Below, in pieces: positions 8,097-15,322 of a stretch of 46,273 nucleotides of DNA. The stretch's first letter is position 1. Each line of letters opens with the position of its first letter. The translations under genes were made by a program, and so were the position numbers. This stretch comes from Candidatus Gastranaerophilales bacterium. GTDB taxonomy: Bacteria > Cyanobacteriota > Vampirovibrionia > Gastranaerophilales > Gastranaerophilaceae. The stretch covers positions 1 through 46,273 of the forward strand of contig CALVCJ010000006.1 of assembly GCA_944326015.1 (NCBI GenBank). Reading direction: 5' to 3'. The notes beneath the pieces were generated by a model. That model did not search any database, was not told the DNA's origin, and saw only the letters and a list, made by a program, of their open reading frames with translations.

Positions 8097-9821
8097 TCAT
8101 TCATTAAGCAATTTTTCTGCAAGTTCTGATTCTGTTCTTCCGTTAAGTGTTTTGTTTATTTTCTGCAGCTTTTGGGCGATAAGCTCCATATTATCTGTCC
8201 AGACAAAGTTATCAAGAACATATTTTTTTGCTTTGTAAAAGTCTCCTTCTATCTGAATTCTTACAATTTCTGCAAGCATTTCTTTTGCGATTGGTACAAC
8301 TTTATCTATATTAACGTGTATTTTTCCGTCAATAATGTCATATGCCCCGCGCTCAGCAAAATACTTGTTCTGCATAACTGTGCGGACTCTGTGAGCCTGA
8401 CTAAGTGTCGGTTTAGATTTTAAGAAGTTGTCGGCGATTGTTGTTACAATAATTCGTTTCCTCTGTTCTTCTGTATACATCCCGAGTTCTGTTAAAAGAT
8501 CAACAAAAGCCAGAGAACCCATATCTGCTTTATTTTCTTCTATGATATTGCGGTATTTGCCTAAGGTTTCGCAAGCCTTTTTAGGCCCGAGAGAATGCGC
8601 GTTTTCATGTCCTATTGTAAACCAGTGATCAGCTTCATCAAGATAGAATTGGTGCTGATCTTTATCCAAAATTGCATCTAATCTTTCCTGAAGTTTTTTC
8701 ATATCGCTAATGAAACGAATTTGTCTGTGGTAAACGTTTCTTCTTCCTCCACCTATCGTGAGTGAGAGTTTGTCGTCATTCGGAAGGTTTTCAGCCAGAG
8801 TAATTCCCCCTCTGTATGCACCGACATCTCCTGTTACAGCAACCAAATCAACATCAACCATTGTTTGTTTTGCATCGCTGTTCGGATTAATATTTTGTTC
8901 GTATTCGTCAGCATACGGCATATTTTTGGCAAGAGTCGGAAGATATTGTTTTATTGACATTAATGCCTCTGTACCTTTTTTGTTGACAATCCCGACACGT
9001 CCGCCGAGAAAATCTTTCGGCGTTGCTTTAATTTCATGTTTTTCAAGAAGTTCAGAAAGTTCTTTGTTTTCGGCAATTGTGCCGGTCATTTCATCTTCGT
9101 AATTCTCTCTTGTTATCGTAAATTCAAGCGGTGTATCCTGCAGGGTTGCCCATTTTTTGTCTGCATAAGCGTCAAGCATAGGATCTGCAGTGCGTAGTGC
9201 TTTGGCCTGAAGTTTTAAGTATTCTGCGAAATCTTCATTAGTTGATGTTTCCGCGGCTTTATCTATTTCATCAGCCATTTTTGAAAAATCTTTTTTGAAT
9301 TTGTCAATGTAATCAATACCGATAAGTTCGTCACCTTTTCGTTCAACAACAGAGCGCTGGGTAAGAATTTTTTTGACTTCTTCAATTTTTCCTTCATTAA
9401 TCATTTTTGTCAGGATGACGTGGAATTCCTCTTTTGAAAGATCTTCGGGGTAAACGCCTTTGCCCGGGAATTCTTTTATTCCTTTTGCAAGATTAATTTT
9501 ATTTGACATTGTATCAATTGCGTTCATGCCTTTTTGCGCATCAAAGAGGATTTTGGTAAGTTCTGCCTGTTTGTTTCCTTTTTCTACTTCTCTTTCAAGA
9601 AATGCTTTAAATTCAAGATTGTGATGGCAGTCAATCTGCATATTAATTTTTTCTAAAATGTATGCGGCTTTGACAAGATGTTTAAGCGTTTCTTTGTCCC
9701 CTTCTTGAAGTGCAAGATATTCCGGCGCATTGCATTTCAGCATTTTTTTTGTCATTAAGTAATCTTTATTTGTACGTTTTTCAAGTTCTTCCATAGAAAG
9801 ATTAAATTCAAATTCTCTCAT
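8097..9821 (-). CDS. M49-like (dipeptidyl-peptidase III related) zinc peptidase
   Basis: The product is a 574-residue cytoplasmic protein. A zinc motif H405-E-N-A-H409 is followed 18 residues later by EENKAD (428-433), the pairing used by the M49 family (zinc motif plus EE-x-x-A/K-D). The family usually has a six-residue HE-x-x-x-H motif; this protein has the five-residue form that is known in some bacterial DPP III enzymes. FPGKGVYPEDLSKEEF (about 118-133) also resembles DPP III. M49 enzymes release dipeptides from oligopeptide N-termini. No signal peptide is seen. An extended -10 promoter and an AAGGAG precede the ATG, and a strong terminator follows, so this is a single-gene unit. Confidence 0.75.
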   Translation of the reverse strand: MREFEFNLSMEELEKRTNKDYLMTKKMLKCNAPEYLALQEGDKETLKHLVKAAYILEKINMQIDCHHNLEFKAFLEREVEKGNKQAELTKILFDAQKGMNAIDTMSNKINLAKGIKEFPGKGVYPEDLSKEEFHVILTKMINEGKIEEVKKILTQRSVVERKGDELIGIDYIDKFKKDFSKMADEIDKAAETSTNEDFAEYLKLQAKALRTADPMLDAYADKKWATLQDTPLEFTITRENYEDEMTGTIAENKELSELLEKHEIKATPKDFLGGRVGIVNKKGTEALMSIKQYLPTLAKNMPYADEYEQNINPNSDAKQTMVDVDLVAVTGDVGAYRGGITLAENLPNDDKLSLTIGGGRRNVYHRQIRFISDMKKLQERLDAILDKDQHQFYLDEADHWFTIGHENAHSLGPKKACETLGKYRNIIEENKADMGSLAFVDLLTELGMYTEEQRKRIIVTTIADNFLKSKPTLSQAHRVRTVMQNKYFAERGAYDIIDGKIHVNIDKVVPIAKEMLAEIVRIQIEGDFYKAKKYVLDNFVWTDNMELIAQKLQKINKTLNGRTESELAEKLLNE

Positions 9822-9850
9822 TATAATTTCTCCTTTTTACCGTTGGATTT

Positions 9851-9859
9851 ATTATAACA
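9851..9859 (-). promoter_or_regulatory. Extended -10 promoter of the M49-like gene
   Basis: On the minus strand TG-T-TATAAT (TATAAT at 9856-9851), about 30 bases before the ATG at 9821, with AAGGAG between. Confidence 0.65.
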
Positions 9860-9882
9860 TCAGGCGAAAAACTTTATGTCGT

Positions 9883-10353
9883 CTATTTGTGGTAAGTTTC
9901 CCCTTTAATAATTTTGAAAGCTCGGTAAATCTGCTCAGTCAGAATAAGTCTGGCAAATTGATGAAGAAATGTCATTTTGGACATACTCATTTTTAAATTT
10001 GCGCGGTTTGATACTATTGGAGAAATCCCGCAGGAGGAGCCTATTACAAAAACTATTTCTGAAATGGCGTCATTTGTAAGTTCTTCAATTTTTCGTGCAA
10101 ATTCTTCCGATGAAAGCATTTTGCCTTTAATTTCAAGCGTTATTACATAGGATTGCGGCTTTATGTGTGAAAGAATTTTTTCGCCTTCCTGTTCCAATAC
10201 TTTATATATCAAATTTTCATCTTTTATCTCTATAGCAGGAATTTCAATAACCTCAACTGCCGCATAAGGTGTCAGACGTTTTAAAAATTCATCAATGCCT
10301 TCTTTTAGAAACTTTTCTTTAATTTTCCCGAGAGCAATAATTTTAATTTTCAT
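9883..10353 (-). CDS. rlmH: 23S rRNA pseudouridine-1915 N3-methyltransferase RlmH
   Basis: This SPOUT-fold dimeric methyltransferase modifies m3-pseudouridine 1915 in helix 69 of assembled ribosomes. Starting at the ATG at 10353 (MKIKIIALGKIKEKF) gives 156 residues, the normal RlmH length; an in-frame ATG 42 bases upstream would add a non-conserved tail and is not preferred. The SAM-site motif is FVIGSSCGISP (family usually GG-x-x-G) and the C-terminal signature LTEQIYRAFKIIKGETYHK is near-perfect. The start overlaps the end of the mscS gene by 11 bases, so the genes are translationally coupled. Confidence 0.95.
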   Translation of the reverse strand: MKIKIIALGKIKEKFLKEGIDEFLKRLTPYAAVEVIEIPAIEIKDENLIYKVLEQEGEKILSHIKPQSYVITLEIKGKMLSSEEFARKIEELTNDAISEIVFVIGSSCGISPIVSNRANLKMSMSKMTFLHQFARLILTEQIYRAFKIIKGETYHK

Positions 10354-11203
10354 TTTTTCCCATATATACAGTTTGTGACGGGAATGCAAATTCAATTCCT
10401 TCTTTTCTGAAACGAGAGGTTACATCAAGAAGAAATGCTCCTTTTATTTTTACAAAAGTGTCATAAGATTTGGTTTTTGCGTATCCGATAAAGCGTATAT
10501 TAATTGAACTGCTGTCAAGTTCATGCATGAAAGTATTAAAATCGTGATATATATCATGATTTTCAATAGCAGCTTCATTGATTATTTCGATTGCGCGTTT
10601 GAGCTTTTCGTCAGGAGTATCGTAAGTAACTCCGAAAATTACATCAATTCTTCGTTTATTAGCTTCTGATACATTAGATATAATACTGTTTGCAACCATG
10701 TCATTAGGTACAGTTACTATATAATTTTCAAGACTTCTGATTTTGGTTGAACGGATACTTATTGCTTCTATAGTACCTTCAAGATCGTTAATTTTAACGT
10801 AATCACCGATTTTATAAACTTTGTCACTAAGAAGTGCAATTGTTCCGAAAATAGATGAAATAGTTTGCTGCGCGGCAAAACTTACTGCCAAACCTGTAAT
10901 TCCGAAACCTGCAATTAAAGATGTGAGTGAATAACCTTGACTTTGTAAAAAGGATGCAATAAGAATAAACGCAATAAGAAATTTGATTATTTTACCTATT
11001 AGCGGAATTATATGATCCACAGGTAAAGGACTGTCTTCAGATTTTATGAATCTTTCTTTGAGTTTATTTATAAAGATATCTGTCAGCTTAAAAAGAACAA
11101 TTATTAGTATAATGTTGATAATTGTCCCAGCAATCAAATCAACTTTAAAAGTTGCAAATATTTTGTCCAGTTTATCTGCAAAAGATACTATTTCATCAAT
11201 CAT
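10343..11203 (-). CDS. MscS-family mechanosensitive channel
   Basis: This inner-membrane channel gates on membrane tension and releases osmolytes during hypo-osmotic shock. The 286-residue protein has N-terminal membrane helices (about 24-44 and 66-86), the pore-lining TM3 GFGITGLAVSFAAQQTISS (about 93-111), and the MscS beta domain (VGDYV-like IGDYVKINDLEGTIEAISI, then NYIVTVPNDMV). The size matches the small E. coli-type MscS. The 3' end overlaps rlmH. Upstream lies tRNA-Gly on the same strand. Confidence 0.93.
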   Translation of the reverse strand: MIDEIVSFADKLDKIFATFKVDLIAGTIINIILIIVLFKLTDIFINKLKERFIKSEDSPLPVDHIIPLIGKIIKFLIAFILIASFLQSQGYSLTSLIAGFGITGLAVSFAAQQTISSIFGTIALLSDKVYKIGDYVKINDLEGTIEAISIRSTKIRSLENYIVTVPNDMVANSIISNVSEANKRRIDVIFGVTYDTPDEKLKRAIEIINEAAIENHDIYHDFNTFMHELDSSSINIRFIGYAKTKSYDTFVKIKGAFLLDVTSRFRKEGIEFAFPSQTVYMGKNEN

Positions 11204-11317
11204 GCATATAACTCCGATTTAACATGAAAGGATTGAACTCCGTATGCTGCAAACATCATGAGCAGCACACCAGTTCGAAGTCTCGTAACCCTTAATTTTA
11301 TAAGAAAGTACAAAAAT

Positions 11318-11390
11318 AGCGGAAGACGAGACTCGAACTCGCAACAGCCTGCTTGGAAGGCAGGTACTCTAGCCATTGAGTTACTTCCGC
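11318..11390 (-). tRNA. tRNA-Gly (anticodon UCC)
   Basis: The reverse complement folds as a 73-nt tRNA. The acceptor stem GCGGAAG (11390-11384) pairs with CTTCCGC (11325-11319) and the discriminator is U. The anticodon arm CCTGC-CTTCCAA-GCAGG gives UCC, and the T arm carries GTTCGAGTC. CCA is not encoded. A short apparent reading frame across it is an artefact of the tRNA sequence. Confidence 0.95.
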
Positions 11391-11478
11391 ATATTTCTAA
11401 TATAATATAAAAAAATTTTTTTTGCAATAGTTATTGTTAGGGATTTATAACGCAGTTTACACCAACTATTGGTAAAAC

Positions 11479-11540
11479 GTCATGCTGAACTTATTTCAGC
11501 ATCACTCAAAATTTAGACCCTGAAACTAGTTCAGGGTGAC
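11479..11540. repeat. Pair of REP-like palindromes
   Basis: Two hairpins in tandem: ATGCTGAA-cttat-TTCAGCAT (11482-11502) and ACCCTGAA-actag-TTCAGGGT (11517-11537). Each has an 8-bp perfect stem, a five-base loop and the shared GAA...TTC inner end. The same design recurs at 19997-20018 and 30737-30757, so this is a dispersed intergenic repeat family in this genome. The flanks of this gap (11391-11478 and 11541-11662) show no gene. Confidence 0.75.
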
Positions 11541-11662
11541 AATTTAGACATTGTTTGGTGAAAACTGCATCTTAACGTGCTAATTATACCCGCACATCTA
11601 TAAATGTAATAAGCTTGCCTTCTTACCCTCTGAACTTCTGCTCTTCAGATAAAGATATAATT

Positions 11663-11680
11663 CTAATCCTTAAGGATTAG
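11663..11680. repeat. Perfect 18-bp palindrome upstream of the candidate RNA
   Basis: CTAATCCT-TA-AGGATTAG is fully self-complementary. No T-run follows, so a terminator is unlikely. It may be a protein-binding site for the RNA gene just downstream, or decayed repeat DNA. Confidence 0.4.
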
Positions 11681-11704
11681 TTCAAGTTTGTTAGTTTTAA
11701 ATGT

Positions 11705-11930
11705 AAAAAGTCATTCTCGGGAGTGGTGAAAACAATTGCAAAAAGCGTTATTATGTATATGTAAGCTTGTTATATCCAGGCACTTTTTCGGGGTTGCGAC
11801 AAGATTTTTTCTTTAAGCGGTTTGGTTGAAAATATAGCAAGCTTATTCCCAAAAAGATAATAAATTTTTTTCATATAAGACTCTATGTTTGATGTAGGCT
11901 TTTTGTCCTCCCGCACTATGAGTCTTTTTT
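11705..11930 (+). ncRNA. Candidate structured RNA, 6S-like layout
   Basis: The ends pair: AAAAAG (11705-11710), TCAT (11711-11714) and CGGGAG (11718-11723) match CTCCCG (11908-11913), ATGA (11918-11921) and CTTTTT (11924-11929). An internal loop and a two-base bulge interrupt the stem, and it ends in a T-run. Inside, a 14-bp stem pairs 11762-11775 with 11832-11845 (one G-U), extended by a 7-bp stem (11748-11754 with 11857-11863). A long closing stem, a central bubble, a terminal hairpin and about 225 nt match the general plan of 6S RNA. I do not see a sequence signature that proves 6S, and tmRNA, SRP and RNase P motifs are absent. No open reading frame crosses it. Confidence 0.45.
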
Positions 11931-11932
11931 AT

Positions 11933-11962
11933 TTGAATAAAAATTTTTTTAATGTTATAATT
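11933..11962 (+). promoter_or_regulatory. Promoter of the parvulin operon
   Basis: TTGAAT (11933-11938), 18-nt spacer, TG-T-TATAAT (TATAAT 11957-11962, extended -10). It lies just after the T-run that ends the candidate RNA. AAGGAG is found ahead of the ATG at 11992. Confidence 0.6.
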
Positions 11963-11991
11963 TTTTTTGAGAAGATGGTAAGGAGTGAAAC

Positions 11992-12282
11992 ATGTTAAGA
12001 GAAGTTAGAGCAAGTCATATTTTAGTAAAAACTGAGGACGAAGCTAAAAATTTGTTAGAGGAAATCAAAGGCGGTAAATCATTTGCCGATGCTGCAAAAG
12101 AAGTATCACTTTGCCCTTCCGGACGTGACGGCGGAGATTTAGGCTTTTTTAAAAAGGGGGTTATGGTAAGATCTTTTGAAGATGCAGCTTTTTCTTTAAA
12201 AGAAATCGGAGAAATTTCTGAGCCTGTTGAAACTCAGTTTGGCTGGCATTTAATTCAATTAACAGGCATGATTGATGATTAG
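11992..12282 (+). CDS. Parvulin-type peptidyl-prolyl isomerase
   Basis: The product is a stand-alone 96-residue PpiC/parvulin domain that isomerises X-Pro bonds. It shows the family core: VRASHILVKTEDEAKNLL (4-21), KSFADAAKEVSLCPSG (about 31-46), GDLGFFKKGVMV (about 50-61) and the terminal ETQFGWHLIQL. It has no signal peptide or chaperone arm, so unlike SurA/PrsA it is a cytoplasmic mini-parvulin like E. coli PpiC. The stop codon overlaps the start of the aminopeptidase P gene, implying translational coupling with a proline-peptide enzyme. Confidence 0.93.
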   Translation: MLREVRASHILVKTEDEAKNLLEEIKGGKSFADAAKEVSLCPSGRDGGDLGFFKKGVMVRSFEDAAFSLKEIGEISEPVETQFGWHLIQLTGMIDD

Positions 12283-13825
12283 TGCTGTTGAAAATATTCG
12301 TGAATTTATGAAAGCGCAGGGCATTGAATACCTGCTTGTGAATTCTGCAAACAAATATCTGGAGGAATATACACCTTTAGATGAAAATTCAAGATATAAA
12401 TTGACGGATTTTTCAGGATCAACCGGCGATGCGCTTGTTACGCCCGAAACAATTTATCTGTTTGTTGACGGAAGATATCATATTCAGGCAGATTTAGAGG
12501 TTAATCATGATATTATTTCAGTTGTAAAACTTCAAACAGGTCAGTCTTTTTTAGAAGAACTTGTAAAAAAGGTTCCAGAAGGCAAAATTCTTGGTATTTT
12601 TTCAAAGAAAAATTCTCAAAAGCGTGTTGAATATTTAAAATCTAAAGGAGTTGCGCTTAAATATTTTGACACTGACCCGCTGGATAAAGAGATTGTTTAT
12701 GACAGCTCAAATGTTGTGAAAGTAGAAGGTGTTCCTGTAGAAGAGAAAATTAAAAATATAAATTATGACGGCGCTGTTTTGATTACGGATCTTGAGGAAG
12801 TTTCTTATCTCTTCAATTTAAGAGATTTTTCAAAAAATTATTCAAGTAAAATTCACGGCAAGGCTGTGATTTTAGCAGACAGAGCACGTCTGCTTGACGA
12901 TATTGATGATTTTGTGCAAAGTTATCAGGGAAATATTTTTGTTGATAAATCAACAATTAATGCTTATGATTTTGCCTTAATCGGTGATAAGGTTAAAATT
13001 CTTGATAACAGTCCGATTAAGTTGATGAAATCTGTTAAGACGGTTGATGAAATCAAGCATTACAAAGAAGCTTTCAGACGTACTGATATGGCTGTAAAAG
13101 CAATCCGTGATTATATTGAAAATAATGATAATATTTCGGAATTTGATATTGCCCGTCAGCTTGAAAAAGAATTTAAACGTTTCGGTGCAAAGAGTTTAAG
13201 CTTTAAATCAATTGTCGCAAAAGATAAAAATTCGGCTCTTGCTCACTATTCAAAATGTTCAAAAGATGAAATTTTAAAAGACGGAAGTCTTGTTTTGATT
13301 GACTGCGGCGCGTATTACGAACAGGGACTTGCAACGGACATTACAAGAGTATTTGTAAAAGGCGAACCGTCTGAACTTCAAAAACGCGTTTATACAACAG
13401 TTTTAAAAATGTTTTTGAATGCATATAACCTCTGCTTCCCTTGTAAAGAAAAAGGAACCGCAAGTGCGGTGGAGGGATTTAGCATTGACGCTATTGCAAG
13501 AAAAATTTATTCGGAAAATGAAATAGACGGATTTGTATTCAATCATGGTCTAGGGCATGGTATAGGTATCAGTGTTCACGAATATCCGCCGAATTTAAGC
13601 AAAAATGAAATGGCAAAAGTTCAAATTAAAGACAATATGTGTTTTACAATTGAGCCGGGGCTTTATAATGAAAATTATTTCGGCGTAAGGCTGGAAAATT
13701 CCTGCTATATGAAAGACGGGAAAATTCGTTCTTTTGTTCATATGAATTATGAAAAAAAACTTATTGATTTTTCGCTTTTGTCGGAACAGGAAAAAGAGTG
13801 GCTCAAAGAATTTGAGGTTTTATAA
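12275..13825 (+). CDS. Xaa-Pro aminopeptidase (M24B)
   Basis: This metallo-aminopeptidase removes N-terminal residues linked to proline. The ATG at 12275 overlaps the parvulin stop. The N-terminal half is a creatinase-like domain (about 1-260). The C-terminal pita-bread domain has the five metal ligands in LIDCGAYYEQGLATDITRVF (two Asp), NHGLGHGIGISVHE (His), CFTIEPGLY (Glu) and GVRLENSCYM (Glu). The 516-residue length is close to two-domain bacterial aminopeptidase P. It follows a prolyl isomerase, a sensible pair for proline-containing peptides, and is two bases from the SpoU methyltransferase gene. Confidence 0.93.
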   Translation: MISAVENIREFMKAQGIEYLLVNSANKYLEEYTPLDENSRYKLTDFSGSTGDALVTPETIYLFVDGRYHIQADLEVNHDIISVVKLQTGQSFLEELVKKVPEGKILGIFSKKNSQKRVEYLKSKGVALKYFDTDPLDKEIVYDSSNVVKVEGVPVEEKIKNINYDGAVLITDLEEVSYLFNLRDFSKNYSSKIHGKAVILADRARLLDDIDDFVQSYQGNIFVDKSTINAYDFALIGDKVKILDNSPIKLMKSVKTVDEIKHYKEAFRRTDMAVKAIRDYIENNDNISEFDIARQLEKEFKRFGAKSLSFKSIVAKDKNSALAHYSKCSKDEILKDGSLVLIDCGAYYEQGLATDITRVFVKGEPSELQKRVYTTVLKMFLNAYNLCFPCKEKGTASAVEGFSIDAIARKIYSENEIDGFVFNHGLGHGIGISVHEYPPNLSKNEMAKVQIKDNMCFTIEPGLYNENYFGVRLENSCYMKDGKIRSFVHMNYEKKLIDFSLLSEQEKEWLKEFEVL

Positions 13826-13827
13826 AA

Positions 13828-14574
13828 ATGCAGGAAATTACAAGTGTAAATAATAATCTGGTAAAAGAAACCGTCAAACTGCAGCAGAAAAAATTCCGCG
13901 ATAAAGAAAACAAATTTTTGCTTGAAGGTTTTAAATGTATTGAAGAAGCCTTTAATGCGGGAATTGAGATTGAATACGCATTTGTGGCTGATGAGAAAAA
14001 ATACGAATTTCTTGAAGATAAGGCTATTTTAACAACGGAATCTGTTTTGAAAAAGATTTCTACAACTGATACAGCGCCTGATGCTGTTGCTGTTGCGTTC
14101 AAAAAGAATTATACTGTAGATAATTTATCTGGTGCCAAAAAAGTTGTGCTTCTTGAAAATGTAAAAGATATGGGAAATCTTGGTACAATTTTAAGAACTT
14201 CAACAGCGTTCGGGGCAGATGCTGTAGTTGTTTATGGCCGGGAATGCGCTGACATTTATAATCCTAAGTGTGTCAGAGCATCTGTTGGAAATCTCTGGAA
14301 AATTCCTGTTGTTTATATTGAAGATTTTAAAGAGCTTCAAGCCGTTTTTAAAAGCTATGAGCGTGTCGCAACACTTCCGCGCTCGAAAAATTATTTGAAA
14401 AGTTTTAAAGTAAATGAGCCTTTTCTTGTAATGTTCGGGTCTGAAGCAGACGGGCTTTCTGATGAATTGATTAATTTTGCCACAAAAGAAGTTAAAATTG
14501 AAATGACATCTTCTGTAGAATCTTTGAATTTATCCGTTTCATGTGCTGTTGTGTTGTATAAATTATTATTATAG
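13828..14574 (+). CDS. SpoU/TrmH-family RNA 2'-O-methyltransferase
   Basis: This SAM-dependent RNA ribose methyltransferase carries the three SpoU motifs: LLENVKDMGNLGTILRTSTA (about 109-128), LVMFGSEADGLSDEL (about 197-211) and the C-terminal MTSSVESLNLSVSCAVVLYK. The N-terminal 90 residues look like the substrate-binding domain of RlmB/TsnR-type enzymes (FLLEGFKCIEEAF). The 248-residue length fits. The exact rRNA or tRNA target cannot be assigned. It is co-directional with and two bases after the aminopeptidase gene. Confidence 0.93.
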   Translation: MQEITSVNNNLVKETVKLQQKKFRDKENKFLLEGFKCIEEAFNAGIEIEYAFVADEKKYEFLEDKAILTTESVLKKISTTDTAPDAVAVAFKKNYTVDNLSGAKKVVLLENVKDMGNLGTILRTSTAFGADAVVVYGRECADIYNPKCVRASVGNLWKIPVVYIEDFKELQAVFKSYERVATLPRSKNYLKSFKVNEPFLVMFGSEADGLSDELINFATKEVKIEMTSSVESLNLSVSCAVVLYKLLL

Positions 14575-14605
14575 TATATAATAAATACTGGAGGTTTTGG
14601 GTGGT

Positions 14606-15322
14606 ATGGAAGATAAATTATTTATCGTTATTCCTGCGTATAATGAAGAATTAAATATTGAGAAGGTAGTTGCTGATTGGTATGAAATAGTTGAAAAAAT
14701 TTCGTCGGGGGGGGGGCACTCAAAGCTTGTTATTGTTGATGATTCGTCTACGGATAATACCTATGCAATTCTTAAAAATTTACAAAAAATTTTTCCGGAT
14801 TTAGTTGTTATAAGAAAAGAAAACGGCGGACATGGGGCAGCTGTTTTATACGGTTATAATTATGCTTTAGAAAGTGGTGCGGCTTATGTATTTCAAACAG
14901 ATTCTGATGATCAGACAGAACCTTCAGAATTTTGGGCTTTCTGGAGTTTGAGGTTTGAGTATGATGTAATAATAGGTCATAGACAATCTCGACAGGATGG
15001 TTTTTTCAGAAAAATTGTTACGAAGGTTCTTAAATATGTTATCCTGTTATTTTTTAAAGTCAGCATTACTGATGCAAATACTCCTTTTCGTTTGATGAAA
15101 GCTGATATTTTAAGAAAATATGTCTGCAAGGTTCCGAAAAATTACAATTTGGCTAATGTATTATTATCTGTTTTATTTGTCAAAAATTCGGAAAATGTGA
15201 AGTTTGTCCCTATAACATTTGAGCAAAGAAAAAAAGGAACTAATTTTATTAATATAAAAAGAATATGTAAGATAGGAATTAAAGCTATAATTGATTTTTC
15301 AAAGCTACGGAAAAGCATATGA
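14606..15322 (+). CDS. GT2 polyprenyl-phosphate sugar transferase-like glycosyltransferase with G10 tract
   Basis: The fold is GT-A and family GT2, similar to dolichol/undecaprenyl-phosphate mannosyl- or glucosyltransferases. It has LFIVIPAYNEELNIEKVV at the start, the KLVIVDDSSTDNT nucleotide-binding motif (about 46-58) and FQTDSDDQTEP (about 96-106, acidic metal motif). A hydrophobic segment (KYVILLFFKVSI, about 145-156) suggests membrane association. The ATG at 14606 is preferred over an upstream TTG because GGAGG lies at a normal distance. Codons for Ser-Gly-Gly-Gly lie in a run of ten G residues (14707-14716), so loss or gain of one base would truncate the protein early. It overlaps the next gene by four bases. 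Likely role: making a lipid-linked sugar for surface glycan. Confidence 0.92.
   Translation: MEDKLFIVIPAYNEELNIEKVVADWYEIVEKISSGGGHSKLVIVDDSSTDNTYAILKNLQKIFPDLVVIRKENGGHGAAVLYGYNYALESGAAYVFQTDSDDQTEPSEFWAFWSLRFEYDVIIGHRQSRQDGFFRKIVTKVLKYVILLFFKVSITDANTPFRLMKADILRKYVCKVPKNYNLANVLLSVLFVKNSENVKFVPITFEQRKKGTNFINIKRICKIGIKAIIDFSKLRKSI
14707..14716 (+). repeat. G10 homopolymer inside the glycosyltransferase gene
   Basis: Ten G residues within codons 34-37 of an otherwise AT-rich gene. The frame is open in this copy (ON). The following bases CACTCAAAGCTT resemble the CAATTCAAAGCTT that follows the G-run at 30850-30860 and the CAACTGAAAGCTT at 5-17, which may be coincidence because they encode the conserved HSKLVI stretch. 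Confidence 0.9.

Noticed and set aside
11218..11300. A second tRNA-like segment beside tRNA-Gly (T-loop-like GTTCAATC and a GCTGC/GCAGC stem on the minus strand)
   Set aside because: No matching acceptor stem or proper D and anticodon arms could be built; at most a decayed remnant.
11200..11427. A 75-codon open frame across the tRNA-Gly gene
   Set aside because: Its middle (SMARVPAFQAGCCEFESR) is the translation of the tRNA itself, and its ends are spacer; not a protein gene.
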